Source: an uncultured Acetatifactor sp. (GTDB lineage: Bacteria > Bacillota > Clostridia > Lachnospirales > Lachnospiraceae). Taken from it: a stretch of DNA of 64,000 bases. Below the pieces are notes generated by a model. That model was not told the origin of the DNA. It did no database searches and saw nothing but the letters and a program-made list of their open reading frames with translations. Location of the stretch: contig CAKRTS010000006.1 in assembly GCA_934402315.1 (NCBI GenBank), positions 1 through 64,000 on the forward strand. Direction: 5' to 3'. Shown in pieces: positions 49,630 through 58,579 of the stretch (position 1 is the stretch's first letter; each line of letters starts with the position of its first letter). A program made the position numbers and the translations under genes.

Positions 49630-51990
49630 TCAAATCTCACGATGTGATAAAGTACCACTCTTCACTACAGAAACAACGTCCCCGTGAGCTTCAAGCAGGG
49701 TAGTGCGGTATTCTCCCCTCTCATAACCATAACCATCTCCGGCATCCTCATATAGCAGGAAGCTGCAATCTCCTCCTTTATATACGCGATAGGTCACATC
49801 ACAGCCATTCTTCTCCAGATAACCGCTGCCCACATGGTCTGCAGGCTCAACAACAGGAATAATACTTCCCGCCTTCACATAAAGGGGAATCTTCTCTATG
49901 GGTGCATCAGCCATAATCCACTGGTCCCCCTCATAATAAGTGTCAGTCCAATAATCATACCATCCGCATCCCTTCGGCAGATATACCTTCCGCTGCTTAC
50001 AGGTTTCCCCCAGTGGCTGCGATCCCGCTCCATAATACATTGCCTCCGTAACAGGACAGACCATGATGCTGTCACCAAAAAGATACTGATCCCTGATATC
50101 CCAGACCTGTTCATCCTCAGGAAAATCAAAGGTGAGAAGCTTTATCATGGATGCATCCTCAAGCCACACTCTTCCCGCCTGTGAATATATATAAGGCATG
50201 AGTCTGTATCGCAGCTTATTCATCTCCACGAGTACATCGTAAAACATTTCCCCCTTGTCCCCAAACTGCCATAGCTCTCTCCTGCAATCTGTTCCATGTC
50301 CTCTGAACACAGGTAGAAAACATGCCCACTGATACCATCTCGTAAATAGCTCACGATACCCCATATCCTCTGTAGCAGCAGGGAAATCTCCTCTCCAGTA
50401 CCATTGAGCGCCACGCTTTACAAAAAAAGCTCCGATATCAACAGTCCAGTAGGGCAGACCGCTGGCGCAGAAACTGAGTCCTGCCGCAATTTGCTTCCTC
50501 AGTGTATCCCACGAGGCGTCTATATCACCCGACCACAAAATAGTACCGTAACGCTGCTGCCCCGTATAGCTGCTTCGCGTCAGATTAACCACTCGCTTTT
50601 CCGGAGTCCCCCTGTTCTGTACGCCCCGCTGTCCCTCATACAAAGCCTGCGCGTGATATAATGCATAAGCATTCGTTGCCCATGCCGGCAGATGATCCTG
50701 CACTGTCTGACAATATTCCGAAAAAAGCTTGGCGGGCTCTGGTTTCTCCTTATAATTCCAATCCGGTGTATAAGGCTCACTGGAATCACACCACCACGCA
50801 TCCACACCATGCACAAAGAGTCCTTCCTCAACCTGCTTCCAATAAAGCTCCCTGCCCTCTCTGGAAAGTGCATTGTACACATTACTTCCGGGCAGCAGAA
50901 GCTTACGCTCCTGAAATTCACGATAATTCCCACACTTCTGATCCATCGTGGGCCACAGCGAAATCATAAAGTGTATGTTCATGTCATGAAGTGCATTCAC
51001 CATCCCGGAAGGATCCGGAAAGCGTTTTTTGTCAAAGGTTTTCTGCCCCCACAGATTGTCCGGCCATGACATCCAATCAAGTACAATACAGTCAAGTCCT
51101 ATGCCCCTGTCCCGGTATTCCCTTGAAACATCTACAAGCTCCTGTGCCGTCTCAAAGCGCTCCTGCGACTGGATATATCCGTATGCCCACTTAGGAAGCA
51201 TGGCAGCCTTCCCCGTAAGAAACCGGTATTCCTTTACCACTCCGTCCATCGTTCCGCCGTTTACAAAATAATAATCCAGTTCATCATCCGCTTCTGTATA
51301 CAGATAAGAACCATACGCCGTATCGTTGAAAATCATCGGACTGTAAGTATCCATCAGAATGCCATAGCCGAGGGAGGATACCAGCATGGGAATGGCTATC
51401 TTCCTGTTTGCCTGATGCAGATAAACTGTCTGCCCGCGCAGATTCAGCAACCCCTCCTCATGCTGTCCCAGACCATACAGGGCTTCCTTCTCCTGCCATT
51501 TTAAATATAATCTCGTATGATAAAACTTTTCACCAGGAACCTTTGCCGCCTCCCTGATGATCTCCTTTACACCGTCAGCTGTCTGTATTTTATCAACTTT
51601 CATTTCTGCATCTTCCGCAAGGAGATAGCTTTGAAATTCATCCAGACACTTACTTTCGCGTGCTCTCTCCTCAAGTAAAAGCTTTCCTTCACTATCGTAA
51701 TAGGTATAGGATGCCGTATTTTTGTCAATGACTATCTTCAGCCCGGTACTACAGAAGGTAACGCTCCTCCCATCCTCTGTATACTGCCAGTCCGGCCATT
51801 CATCCTTTACCACTACCCCCGGCTTCTCGCGGGTAGAAAAAAGCTCTCTCTCTGTATAGGTTATCCGGACAGCGCGTTCTCCTAATGGCTTAAGTCTGTG
51901 CATCCCCCTATCGGAATACATGTACAGACACTCATCCCTTCTCTCGGTCTTCCTGATACAACACTCTTTCATCGGCATAGGTTCCAACAT
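49630..51990 (-). CDS. Glycoside hydrolase family 31 (alpha-glucosidase/alpha-xylosidase type)
   Basis: 786 residues from the ATG at 51990 with AGGAGG upstream; the open frame before it is not part of the gene. Order: N-terminal beta domain (about 1-230) with EALYGLGQHEEGLLNLRG, (beta/alpha)8 barrel (about 260-590), and C-terminal beta domains. Catalytic nucleophile Asp in AWWCDSSEP (Asp402) and acid/base Asp in ILWSGDIDASWDTL (Asp489). No signal peptide, so it works in the cytoplasm on imported oligosaccharides. The real substrate is unknown; family members include alpha-xylosidases and alpha-glucosidases. Flanked by copies of a DUF4825 gene end. Confidence 0.94.
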   Translation of the reverse strand: MLEPMPMKECCIRKTERRDECLYMYSDRGMHRLKPLGERAVRITYTERELFSTREKPGVVVKDEWPDWQYTEDGRSVTFCSTGLKIVIDKNTASYTYYDSEGKLLLEERARESKCLDEFQSYLLAEDAEMKVDKIQTADGVKEIIREAAKVPGEKFYHTRLYLKWQEKEALYGLGQHEEGLLNLRGQTVYLHQANRKIAIPMLVSSLGYGILMDTYSPMIFNDTAYGSYLYTEADDELDYYFVNGGTMDGVVKEYRFLTGKAAMLPKWAYGYIQSQERFETAQELVDVSREYRDRGIGLDCIVLDWMSWPDNLWGQKTFDKKRFPDPSGMVNALHDMNIHFMISLWPTMDQKCGNYREFQERKLLLPGSNVYNALSREGRELYWKQVEEGLFVHGVDAWWCDSSEPYTPDWNYKEKPEPAKLFSEYCQTVQDHLPAWATNAYALYHAQALYEGQRGVQNRGTPEKRVVNLTRSSYTGQQRYGTILWSGDIDASWDTLRKQIAAGLSFCASGLPYWTVDIGAFFVKRGAQWYWRGDFPAATEDMGYRELFTRWYQWACFLPVFRGHGTDCRRELWQFGDKGEMFYDVLVEMNKLRYRLMPYIYSQAGRVWLEDASMIKLLTFDFPEDEQVWDIRDQYLFGDSIMVCPVTEAMYYGAGSQPLGETCKQRKVYLPKGCGWYDYWTDTYYEGDQWIMADAPIEKIPLYVKAGSIIPVVEPADHVGSGYLEKNGCDVTYRVYKGGDCSFLLYEDAGDGYGYERGEYRTTLLEAHGDVVSVVKSGTLSHREI

Positions 51991-52016
51991 AGATCTTTCC
52001 TCCTGCGTTTTTATTT

Positions 52017-52538
52017 TCAGTAAATCCTTCCCTCTGCGAGACCCAGTCTCTGCATCAGAAGCTGCAGCTTCCCCGGGCTCTTTGCGAGTTCTTTCACAGA
52101 CTGCCCCGCTGCCTCGTCCGCCCCTTCCTCGGTAAACGTAAGCGAGCATTCTGTACCATCTATTGTATAAGAAAAGGTAACATGGTGCAAGTTGTCAATT
52201 ACCGCAATCATGACATAGGCATAGCTCTGCATCTTTGCCTCCAGAAGCTCCCTGCTCTCCGCAGAATAGTCATTCTCCATAAGCAATGTCCAGCCATAGG
52301 GGGCAGTTGTCGTCTGAAGTTCATTTTTAAAGTTTCCCAGCGTTTCCACCATTCCCAGAGCCGTCACCGTACCGCCGTTTGCCGGCATGTCTCCGATATA
52401 GGGATGTCTCGAGGCATAAACCGCTGCCACCTCCTGCGTAATCACCTGCCCCTGATCCCAGATCACAAACCCGTTCAGCCGGATCTGCGTCAGTTTTCCC
52501 TTCGGCTCATAGTGTCCGTAAAAGGAATTGGCATGCAT
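52017..52538 (-). CDS. DUF4825-like protein, probably 5'-truncated
   Basis: 173 residues. The middle, YASRHPYIGDMPANGGTV, followed by ETLGNFKNELQTT and MQSYAYVMIAVIDNLHHVTF, fits DUF4825. Family members usually sit behind a signal peptide or membrane helix at the N terminus. This one has none and no ribosome site in front of the ATG at 52538; only 45 bases separate it from alkD. It is probably the remaining C-terminal part of a larger lipoprotein gene. It ends LQLLMQRLGLAEGRIY, like the remnant at 49574. Confidence 0.6.
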   Translation of the reverse strand: MHANSFYGHYEPKGKLTQIRLNGFVIWDQGQVITQEVAAVYASRHPYIGDMPANGGTVTALGMVETLGNFKNELQTTTAPYGWTLLMENDYSAESRELLEAKMQSYAYVMIAVIDNLHHVTFSYTIDGTECSLTFTEEGADEAAGQSVKELAKSPGKLQLLMQRLGLAEGRIY

Positions 52539-52564
52539 TAATGCCTATATTCTAAAAAACGTTA

Positions 52565-52593
52565 CACAAAAAAGGAAGAATTTTCATTCTTCC
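52565..52593 (-). terminator. Terminator overlapping the alkD stop
   Basis: Stem GGAAGAAT (52574-52581) with ATTCTTCC (52586-52593), loop of 4, followed by TTTTTTGTG on the minus strand. The alkD stop codon (52584-52586) is in the loop and stem, so translation reaches the terminator. Confidence 0.8.
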
Positions 52594-53282
52594 CTTCTCT
52601 TCAAGCTCTTTAAATATTCCTTCTGCTCCTGCGTGATGCGGTAGCTCTCCCTCGCCTTCTGGATCGTCTTATTATGCGTCCAGGCGTCGAGCCGCCCCTG
52701 CTCCAGCACCTTGACCGTCGTCTCGTACTGCTTTGCAAGCGCCGTAGCAAAATACCATGCGACAGCCATTTTCACATAATACTCATCATTACATGCCCGC
52801 ACAATCCATTCCTGCTGCTCCGTTCTAAAATGCTCTCCCAGATAGAAGCGCATCAGCATATCAATGCCGAAACGGATGGTATAGGTTTCACCCGATTCCA
52901 GCCAGCGTCGGATGACATTCTCCAACTCTCCGGTGTGCTTTTCAAACACCTTTGGCGCAAACATGTCGCAGGTCGCCCAGTTGTCCACATAGGGCAGGAA
53001 GCGTTCCACCTCGGCAAGACAGCTCTCGTAGTCCTTGATCTTTTCAATCACCGCCGCATGAAGATTGTCTTCTTCATAATAGGCATGTGGCAGACTGTCC
53101 AGAAACTGCCCGATCTGCGCCTCCTTCGCCATCTGTCCGGCGAATTTCCGCAGCTGCGGCGTCCTGACCCCTATGACCTTTTCCTTGGGGATATTTGGGA
53201 TCAGCTTCGACTGAAAATCCCGATATCCCACATCCTGCATCTCAAATAACTCCGCCCTTATCCGTTCGCATATATCCGGCAT
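52584..53282 (-). CDS. DNA alkylation repair protein (AlkD-like, HEAT-like fold)
   Basis: 232 residues. Pattern GVRTPQLRKFAGQMAK, YYEEDNLHAAVIEKI, VDNWATCDMFAPKVF and YYVKMAVAWYFATAL typical of the AlkC/AlkD-like HEAT-repeat glycosylase family. WATCD holds the catalytic aspartate position. AAGGAGA precedes the ATG. It starts 11 bases after the DUF4349 gene ends. It removes 3- or 7-alkylated purines; exact range not known. Confidence 0.92.
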   Translation of the reverse strand: MPDICERIRAELFEMQDVGYRDFQSKLIPNIPKEKVIGVRTPQLRKFAGQMAKEAQIGQFLDSLPHAYYEEDNLHAAVIEKIKDYESCLAEVERFLPYVDNWATCDMFAPKVFEKHTGELENVIRRWLESGETYTIRFGIDMLMRFYLGEHFRTEQQEWIVRACNDEYYVKMAVAWYFATALAKQYETTVKVLEQGRLDAWTHNKTIQKARESYRITQEQKEYLKSLKRREE

Positions 53283-53293
53283 GGTTTCTCCTT

Positions 53294-54349
53294 TTACTGC
53301 TGCGCAGAAATATCCTCCGTGTTCTGCGTAACGGGTGCCGTCTGCGTCCCGGGATTCTGTGCCGCCGCATTCATCTGCCCTGCCGGCATAGCCGCATCCC
53401 GCATCGCCGCCTGCTTCTTCGCAGCCTTCTTTTTGCGCCGTCTCTTGATAAACAGCACAATCACAATAATGACAATCGCCCAGACAACGAGCTGCGGAAT
53501 ATGGATCAGCAGCCAGATTCCAAACTCTGACAACCCGTGTCCCACACTCTCAAGACTGTTCATGAAGCCCTCCGAGATTCTCTCCCATGCCGATTTCTCC
53601 GGCGTCACGACAGGTGTAAGCTCCTTTACCTCAGAGATATAGACGGAAACTGTGCTGTACTGCACCTGATTATCCATCGTGCGCAGCTGGGATTCCATAC
53701 TCTCGATCTGATAGCGCACATCTGTCAGGCGGCTCTCGATCGTCAGAATATCCTCTAACGATTCCGCCTGCTCCAGAAGCTCAAGCAGACGCTTCTGTTC
53801 CGCCTGCAGCATATCCCTGTGGCTCTCCATATCCACGTAGGTCAGCGTCACGTCATCCACGCTGTCCGAGCGCCGGATAACATTGCAGATTCCCGATATG
53901 GTTTCGAGGAAGCTGTCCAGCTTATCCTGCGGCACGCGGATCGTCACGTTCGCATAACGGGCATTCTGATAACCCGAATAGCTGCTTCCATTGTAGGAAT
54001 CCATGTTCTCTATGTACCCGCCGACCGCGTCCACCTTCGCATCCAGCGAAAGCATGAGCTGGTCATACTCCTTTGTCTCGACATCCATGCTGACATTCCG
54101 GATCAGCTTTCTGTCCGTCCTTGCCTGAACACTCTCCGATGCAGAGACCTCTCCCATTGACTCTTCCATCGGGGCATAGGAACTACCGCTCCACCCGGTG
54201 TCTCCGTCAAAGTCATAGTCGGAATAGTCCCCCATCTCTGTCACATAGGACATACTCTTGTTATCGAAGCTGTCAGAGCTTGCCCCGCAGCCGGTCAGCA
54301 GGGCACACGCCATGCCGACCGCCAGAAAAATACCTGTCATCCTTTTCAT
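53294..54349 (-). CDS. DUF4349 lipoprotein
   Basis: 351 residues from the ATG at 54349 with GGAGG upstream. Lipobox LTGC, then a disordered Asp/Ser-rich stretch (about 25-75), then the DUF4349 domain (about 80-260) with KLIRNVSMDVETKEYDQLM and a coiled-coil hairpin (HRDMLQAEQKRLLELLEQA and SRLTDVRYQIESMESQLRT). A membrane helix (about 280-305, VVWAIVIIVIVLFI) and a basic cytoplasmic tail follow. Anchored at both ends, it spans the space outside the membrane. Function unknown. Confidence 0.88.
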   Translation of the reverse strand: MKRMTGIFLAVGMACALLTGCGASSDSFDNKSMSYVTEMGDYSDYDFDGDTGWSGSSYAPMEESMGEVSASESVQARTDRKLIRNVSMDVETKEYDQLMLSLDAKVDAVGGYIENMDSYNGSSYSGYQNARYANVTIRVPQDKLDSFLETISGICNVIRRSDSVDDVTLTYVDMESHRDMLQAEQKRLLELLEQAESLEDILTIESRLTDVRYQIESMESQLRTMDNQVQYSTVSVYISEVKELTPVVTPEKSAWERISEGFMNSLESVGHGLSEFGIWLLIHIPQLVVWAIVIIVIVLFIKRRRKKKAAKKQAAMRDAAMPAGQMNAAAQNPGTQTAPVTQNTEDISAQQ

Positions 54350-54416
54350 AAGTTTATCCTCCCTCATGACCGGTCTATCATCCCCCCGGTCTCTTCAGCT
54401 ATATAGACGACAACAG

Positions 54417-57332
54417 TTAAAAAAGGTTCTCGATTTTGCCGAATTTATCCTTCTCCGCCTTAATCATCTGTTCATTTCCGACAACGCAGAGATAGTCATC
54501 CTCGATAAATGCCTTGATATACTTCGACAGTCCGCGGATGTCCTCAGGTGTCGCATCCAATACCTGATTTCTCGCCTCCTGCATCATCTCATAGGTCAGT
54601 CCCGTGATGTAATGCTCTCTGGAACGGCGTCCCTTTCCTGCTGCCGTTAGCGGCGTATCGAGATCACTGATCGCACCGATGATGTACTTTGTCATTGTGC
54701 GCTCATCCGCCTGATAATTGGCGATAAAGTCCACTGCCTTCTCGAAGACATCTATCGTCTGTGCCAGATTCGGGTCACGGTAAGAGCAGAAATAGCTTCC
54801 TCCGTCCCTGTAGAAATTACACAGGCAGCCGTATGCGCCGCCCTTGACACGGACGTTGACCCATAGATACTCATAGCCCATCATCACGCGCAGCACATTC
54901 AGGGCACCGGTGTAAGGCAGTCCCTTGTTTAAGAAATTTCCTGCGCGGCAGACAAAGTCAACCTGATTCGGGGTAGTCAGACCCTCGTTCTTCTTTTCCG
55001 TCTTCGGCTCATATGCCGCCTTCGGCACGTCACAGGTGTACAGTCTGTCCTTAAACGCAGCGACCGGTCCCGCAAGCTTCTCCAGCGCAGCCACATCGCC
55101 TGTAAAATCAATCATCAGGTTTTCCGGCCGGAAAATCATCTTGCAGAGCATCTGCAGCTTTGCGGTAATCTCGTCCTTCTTCGTCTCAAAATCCTGTTCA
55201 AGTCCACAGTTGAAGCGGTACTGATCCACACCGTTCTGCACCTCATCCACAGCACTCTTCACGCTGCCGTAGGAAAGCGCTCTCTGGATGGCAATGACAT
55301 GTCCTGCCTGATTCGCAAAGTCACGGAATTTGGAATCGTTCTCCGCCAGTATCTCCTTCATCCTCTTCGTGTCGGAGAAATCTGTCGTCAGTATCAGCTC
55401 CTCCATCAGCTCAATGGCTCTGGGCAGATTCTCGTACAGCGCCTTTGTGCAGACCTCCATTGTCATAGTATACTTGCCCTCATCGACGACATTTCCGTAA
55501 TTGTTCTGCGCCACAAAAATTTCTCCTGTCGCAAGGTTGATCTCGCTGCACAGCTCCCCGTAGGTGTAATGTGCGGTATTCATATTGCAGAAGGCACTCT
55601 TGAGGATACTCAGATAAGGGAAATATTCCTCCGGGATGTCCTTTATGGTAAATACCATGCGCAGGTATCCGATGCCGTTCGTGAACAGGTCATGGAACAG
55701 TGCCGGCGTATCTCCCAGCTTTCTCATCTCATTGTAGATGGGAGCAGCCTCGCGCTTTAAGTCCTCTCTTCCAAGAAGCGGGATCTTTGCAATATCCTCC
55801 GGTTTATCCTCTGCCTCTCTGAAATCCTCCAGCTTTTTCATCATTGCGCGCACATCGTTGAGCTCCTGCTCACTCATGCCGCTCTTGACCGCCGCCAGCT
55901 TTTCTTTCAGCTTCTGCTCCTGCTCGGCAGCAAGTCCCTCCTTCGGCTGGAGAATGACGGTTGCGGAATGCGGGTTGTCCAGAAGGTATTTCCGGATGAT
56001 CTGCTCAAAATACCCTTCCTTCGCCTTCTCACGCAGTGCTGCGTAGGTTGCGTTTGCCTCGATATGGATAAAGGGCTTATTGTCATCATAAAGCCAGCTG
56101 TCGAGCAGCTGCAGTCCGTACATCAGTCCCTTCGGTGTCGTGCCGAAATCTGCCTCGCGGTACTTGAATTCGTCATGGTTGATCGCAGAGAGCAGAGCCT
56201 TCTGGTCGAAGCCGTTCTTTACAATGCCCTCGAGCACTTCCCGGATGACAGCCTTGAATTCCTCTTCCCTGTCAGCAGAGGTTCCCTTTGCCACCACGCC
56301 GAAGAAGGGCTGCTTATAGCCATTGTCATAGACACTGAAGACATCCTTGCCGATACCCTTGTCGATCAGCGCCTGCTTCAAGGGCGCTCCCGGCACGGTG
56401 CAGAGTGCAAAATCCAGCACCTTCATCGCAATGACAAGCTCCCTGTCCAGACAGTCTCCCGCCGAGAAGCACTGTGCAAGATAAGTATTCTCCTCCGCAC
56501 TCTCCCCCTCTCCGAGCGGAATCTCCTTCACAAGACGATTCGGCTTTTCAAAGCAGGGCTCCTCCGTGATCTCGGAGTCCACCTCGAGATAATCATATTT
56601 TGAGAGGTATTCCCTGTCGATATAATCCAGCTTCTCCGCCATATCCATGTTTCCGTACAGATAGATATAGCTGTTTGACGGATGGTAGTAGGTTCTGTGG
56701 AAATCGAGGAACTGCTCATAGGTGAGATCGGGAATGTTCTCGGGATCGCCGCCGGATTCCACACCGTAGGTCGTATGCGGATACAGCGCAGTCGAAATCT
56801 CTCTCCACAGAATGCTGTCCGGGTTGGAGAGCGCTCCCTTCATCTCATTGTAAACGACACCATTGTAGATCAGCTCGTCCTGATCGTTCAGCTCGTAATG
56901 CCAGCCCTCCTGACGGAAAATCGCCTCGTTCTGGTAGGTGTTCGGATAGAAAACAGCGTCCAGATAAACGTTCATCAGGTTCTGGAAATCCTTGTCATTA
57001 CAGCTTGCAACCGGATATACGGTCTTGTCGGGATACGTCATGGCATTCAGGAAGGTATTCAGGGAACCCTTTGCCAGTTCCACAAAAGGATCCTTTACCG
57101 GGAAATTCTTTGAGCCGCAGAGCACGGAATGCTCCGTGATGTGCGCCACGCCTGTGGAATCCTTCGGGGTCGTGCGGAAGCCGATGTAAAAGACCTTATT
57201 GTCATCATCATTGGAGAGCAGAACCACTCTTGCCCCCGTCTTCTTGTGCCTGCAGAGATAGGTCATGCTGTCAATGTCCTTGATCTCCCTCTTCTCCAGA
57301 ATTTCATACGCCTGTAAATCTTCTACTTTCAT
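54417..57332 (-). CDS. M16C family zinc peptidase (presequence-protease/Cym1-like)
   Basis: 971 residues. Inverted zinc motif HITEH (64-68) followed by SVLCGSKNFPVKDPF, with the further Glu in the VYNEMKGALSN region. Four similar halves form the clam-shaped chamber. The C-terminal half keeps the RGGAYG pattern (NVRVKGGAYGCLCNFYRDG). It lacks a signal peptide, so it degrades peptides in the cytoplasm. AAAGGAG precedes the ATG. Relatives are common as single genes in Clostridia. Confidence 0.94.
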   Translation of the reverse strand: MKVEDLQAYEILEKREIKDIDSMTYLCRHKKTGARVVLLSNDDDNKVFYIGFRTTPKDSTGVAHITEHSVLCGSKNFPVKDPFVELAKGSLNTFLNAMTYPDKTVYPVASCNDKDFQNLMNVYLDAVFYPNTYQNEAIFRQEGWHYELNDQDELIYNGVVYNEMKGALSNPDSILWREISTALYPHTTYGVESGGDPENIPDLTYEQFLDFHRTYYHPSNSYIYLYGNMDMAEKLDYIDREYLSKYDYLEVDSEITEEPCFEKPNRLVKEIPLGEGESAEENTYLAQCFSAGDCLDRELVIAMKVLDFALCTVPGAPLKQALIDKGIGKDVFSVYDNGYKQPFFGVVAKGTSADREEEFKAVIREVLEGIVKNGFDQKALLSAINHDEFKYREADFGTTPKGLMYGLQLLDSWLYDDNKPFIHIEANATYAALREKAKEGYFEQIIRKYLLDNPHSATVILQPKEGLAAEQEQKLKEKLAAVKSGMSEQELNDVRAMMKKLEDFREAEDKPEDIAKIPLLGREDLKREAAPIYNEMRKLGDTPALFHDLFTNGIGYLRMVFTIKDIPEEYFPYLSILKSAFCNMNTAHYTYGELCSEINLATGEIFVAQNNYGNVVDEGKYTMTMEVCTKALYENLPRAIELMEELILTTDFSDTKRMKEILAENDSKFRDFANQAGHVIAIQRALSYGSVKSAVDEVQNGVDQYRFNCGLEQDFETKKDEITAKLQMLCKMIFRPENLMIDFTGDVAALEKLAGPVAAFKDRLYTCDVPKAAYEPKTEKKNEGLTTPNQVDFVCRAGNFLNKGLPYTGALNVLRVMMGYEYLWVNVRVKGGAYGCLCNFYRDGGSYFCSYRDPNLAQTIDVFEKAVDFIANYQADERTMTKYIIGAISDLDTPLTAAGKGRRSREHYITGLTYEMMQEARNQVLDATPEDIRGLSKYIKAFIEDDYLCVVGNEQMIKAEKDKFGKIENLF

Positions 57333-57393
57333 TTATTGTCTCCTTTATATTCATTTTCATATTATCTGTTTTATAGCCCAGACTGTTCCTGCG

Positions 57394-57813
57394 CTACAGC
57401 CCTAACAGCGCCAGCTTGCTCACCGACAGCTCCTGGATCACAAGGCCGCAAGCCTCCTTGTCCTCCTTCGTCATCTTCACCAGTTCCTCCACGGTGAGCT
57501 GCTTTGTCACATATTCCTTTTTCTTCCCGCCGATAAGATGTCTCTTCTCCTCGATCACATTGACCTTCACCCTCGCCTTCATCTGCCGGTAGAGCTTCAC
57601 CAGAAAATCCTCCGGCTTCAGATAATAGAGCTGGGTCTCCAGCGTGTCCTCCGGATCGTACTCCGGCGCTATGTACTTCTGGACGATCATGCGGAACTTA
57701 AACATGACCTCTTCCGCCTCCAGCAGCTCCGCAAAGGTATATTTGCAGCCCACATAGACGCGGCTCGTATCCTGCATACTGTATTTATAGTCCTCATAGA
57801 CTGACTGCTTCAT
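57394..57813 (-). CDS. Unknown protein coupled to the sigma-like gene
   Basis: 139 residues. No domain recognised. The front half is rich in aromatic and charged residues (YAF-type pattern YTFAELLEAEEVMFKFRMIV, then TLETQLYYLKPEDFLVKLY), the middle has a basic patch (EEKRHLIGGKKKEY), and the end is VTKQLTVEELVKMTKEDKEA and LSVSKLALLGL. A strong GGAGGAGAAA stands before the ATG inside the upstream gene, and the two genes overlap by 20 bases, so they are translationally coupled. It could be a partner, anti-factor or cofactor of the sigma-like protein. Confidence 0.8.
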   Translation of the reverse strand: MKQSVYEDYKYSMQDTSRVYVGCKYTFAELLEAEEVMFKFRMIVQKYIAPEYDPEDTLETQLYYLKPEDFLVKLYRQMKARVKVNVIEEKRHLIGGKKKEYVTKQLTVEELVKMTKEDKEACGLVIQELSVSKLALLGL

Positions 57814-58555
57814 TTTCTCCTCCGATATCCTCGATTTTAAAACCGCTCATCCGGCAGGCATCCTGAATTGCTTTCAGGGAAAGCCCTGTCTCCCGCGCCA
57901 GCTCCTCAGGTGTCACCTTTCTGTGAAGCTCCTCCGCCAGCTCTCTCGCCTTGTCTGCGACCAGATTGACCTTGCCCGCGACCTTTCTGTCCGTCTTTGC
58001 GCTTGCCGCATTTTCCTGAATATAGTCCTCCATGGCGTCCATCATCAGCTTTGCGAGCATCCCCTGCGCCTCCGAGGGCTTCTCAAGGCTGCCCAGCATG
58101 CCGGCTCCCATGGCGAGAGCCACATTTCCTTCCCCGATCAGATCTTCGAGGAAAACGCCCTGCCCGGTGTAGAGCTTTGCAATGTCTACCACATCCCTCA
58201 GGTATCCCTGGACAAGCTTCTGCTGTGCCTCCGCCTCACCCGCCATCGCGGAAATGGTAAATGCCTCGAGTTCTCCGGCGCTGTAGGTCGGCAGCGCTGC
58301 GATTTCATTGAGATAGTCCTGCAGATAGTCTCTTTCCTCCTCCGTCAGAAATTCATCCGGATCGATGGGCTGACCGATTCCCACCTTATGCTTTACCAGA
58401 TAGTCAAAGACCATCTGCATCTGGCTTTCATTCAGCTCCTGTTCCGCAAATGCTTCCCGCACCTGCTCCTCGCTGACGCAATTTCCCTGTTCCTTCGCCA
58501 GCCGCCGCACCTGCTCCAACGTCTGCGCAAATAATATTTCCTTTTTCTGACTCAT
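57794..58555 (-). CDS. Degenerate sigma-70-like protein without region 4
   Basis: 253 residues. Residues 5-50 resemble region 1.1 of primary sigma factors. 73-105 (ERDYLQDYLNEIAALPTYSA) resemble region 1.2, and 111-154 (QQKLVQGYLRDVVDIAKLYT, then DLIGEGNVAL) regions 2.1-2.2, the part that binds the polymerase clamp. The next stretch, where -10 reading and melting residues should lie (FSTYATWWIRQAI in SigA), reads EAQGMLAKLMMDAMEDYIQ and has lost the aromatic and basic residues. 195-245 (ARELAEELHRKVTPEELARE) resemble region 3. Region 4 is missing. It overlaps the partner gene by 20 bases. It could be a polymerase-binding regulator rather than an initiator. Confidence 0.85.
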   Translation of the reverse strand: MSQKKEILFAQTLEQVRRLAKEQGNCVSEEQVREAFAEQELNESQMQMVFDYLVKHKVGIGQPIDPDEFLTEEERDYLQDYLNEIAALPTYSAGELEAFTISAMAGEAEAQQKLVQGYLRDVVDIAKLYTGQGVFLEDLIGEGNVALAMGAGMLGSLEKPSEAQGMLAKLMMDAMEDYIQENAASAKTDRKVAGKVNLVADKARELAEELHRKVTPEELARETGLSLKAIQDACRMSGFKIEDIGGENEAVSL

Positions 58556-58579
58556 ATCCGCTCCCTCTTTCTGTTATGC

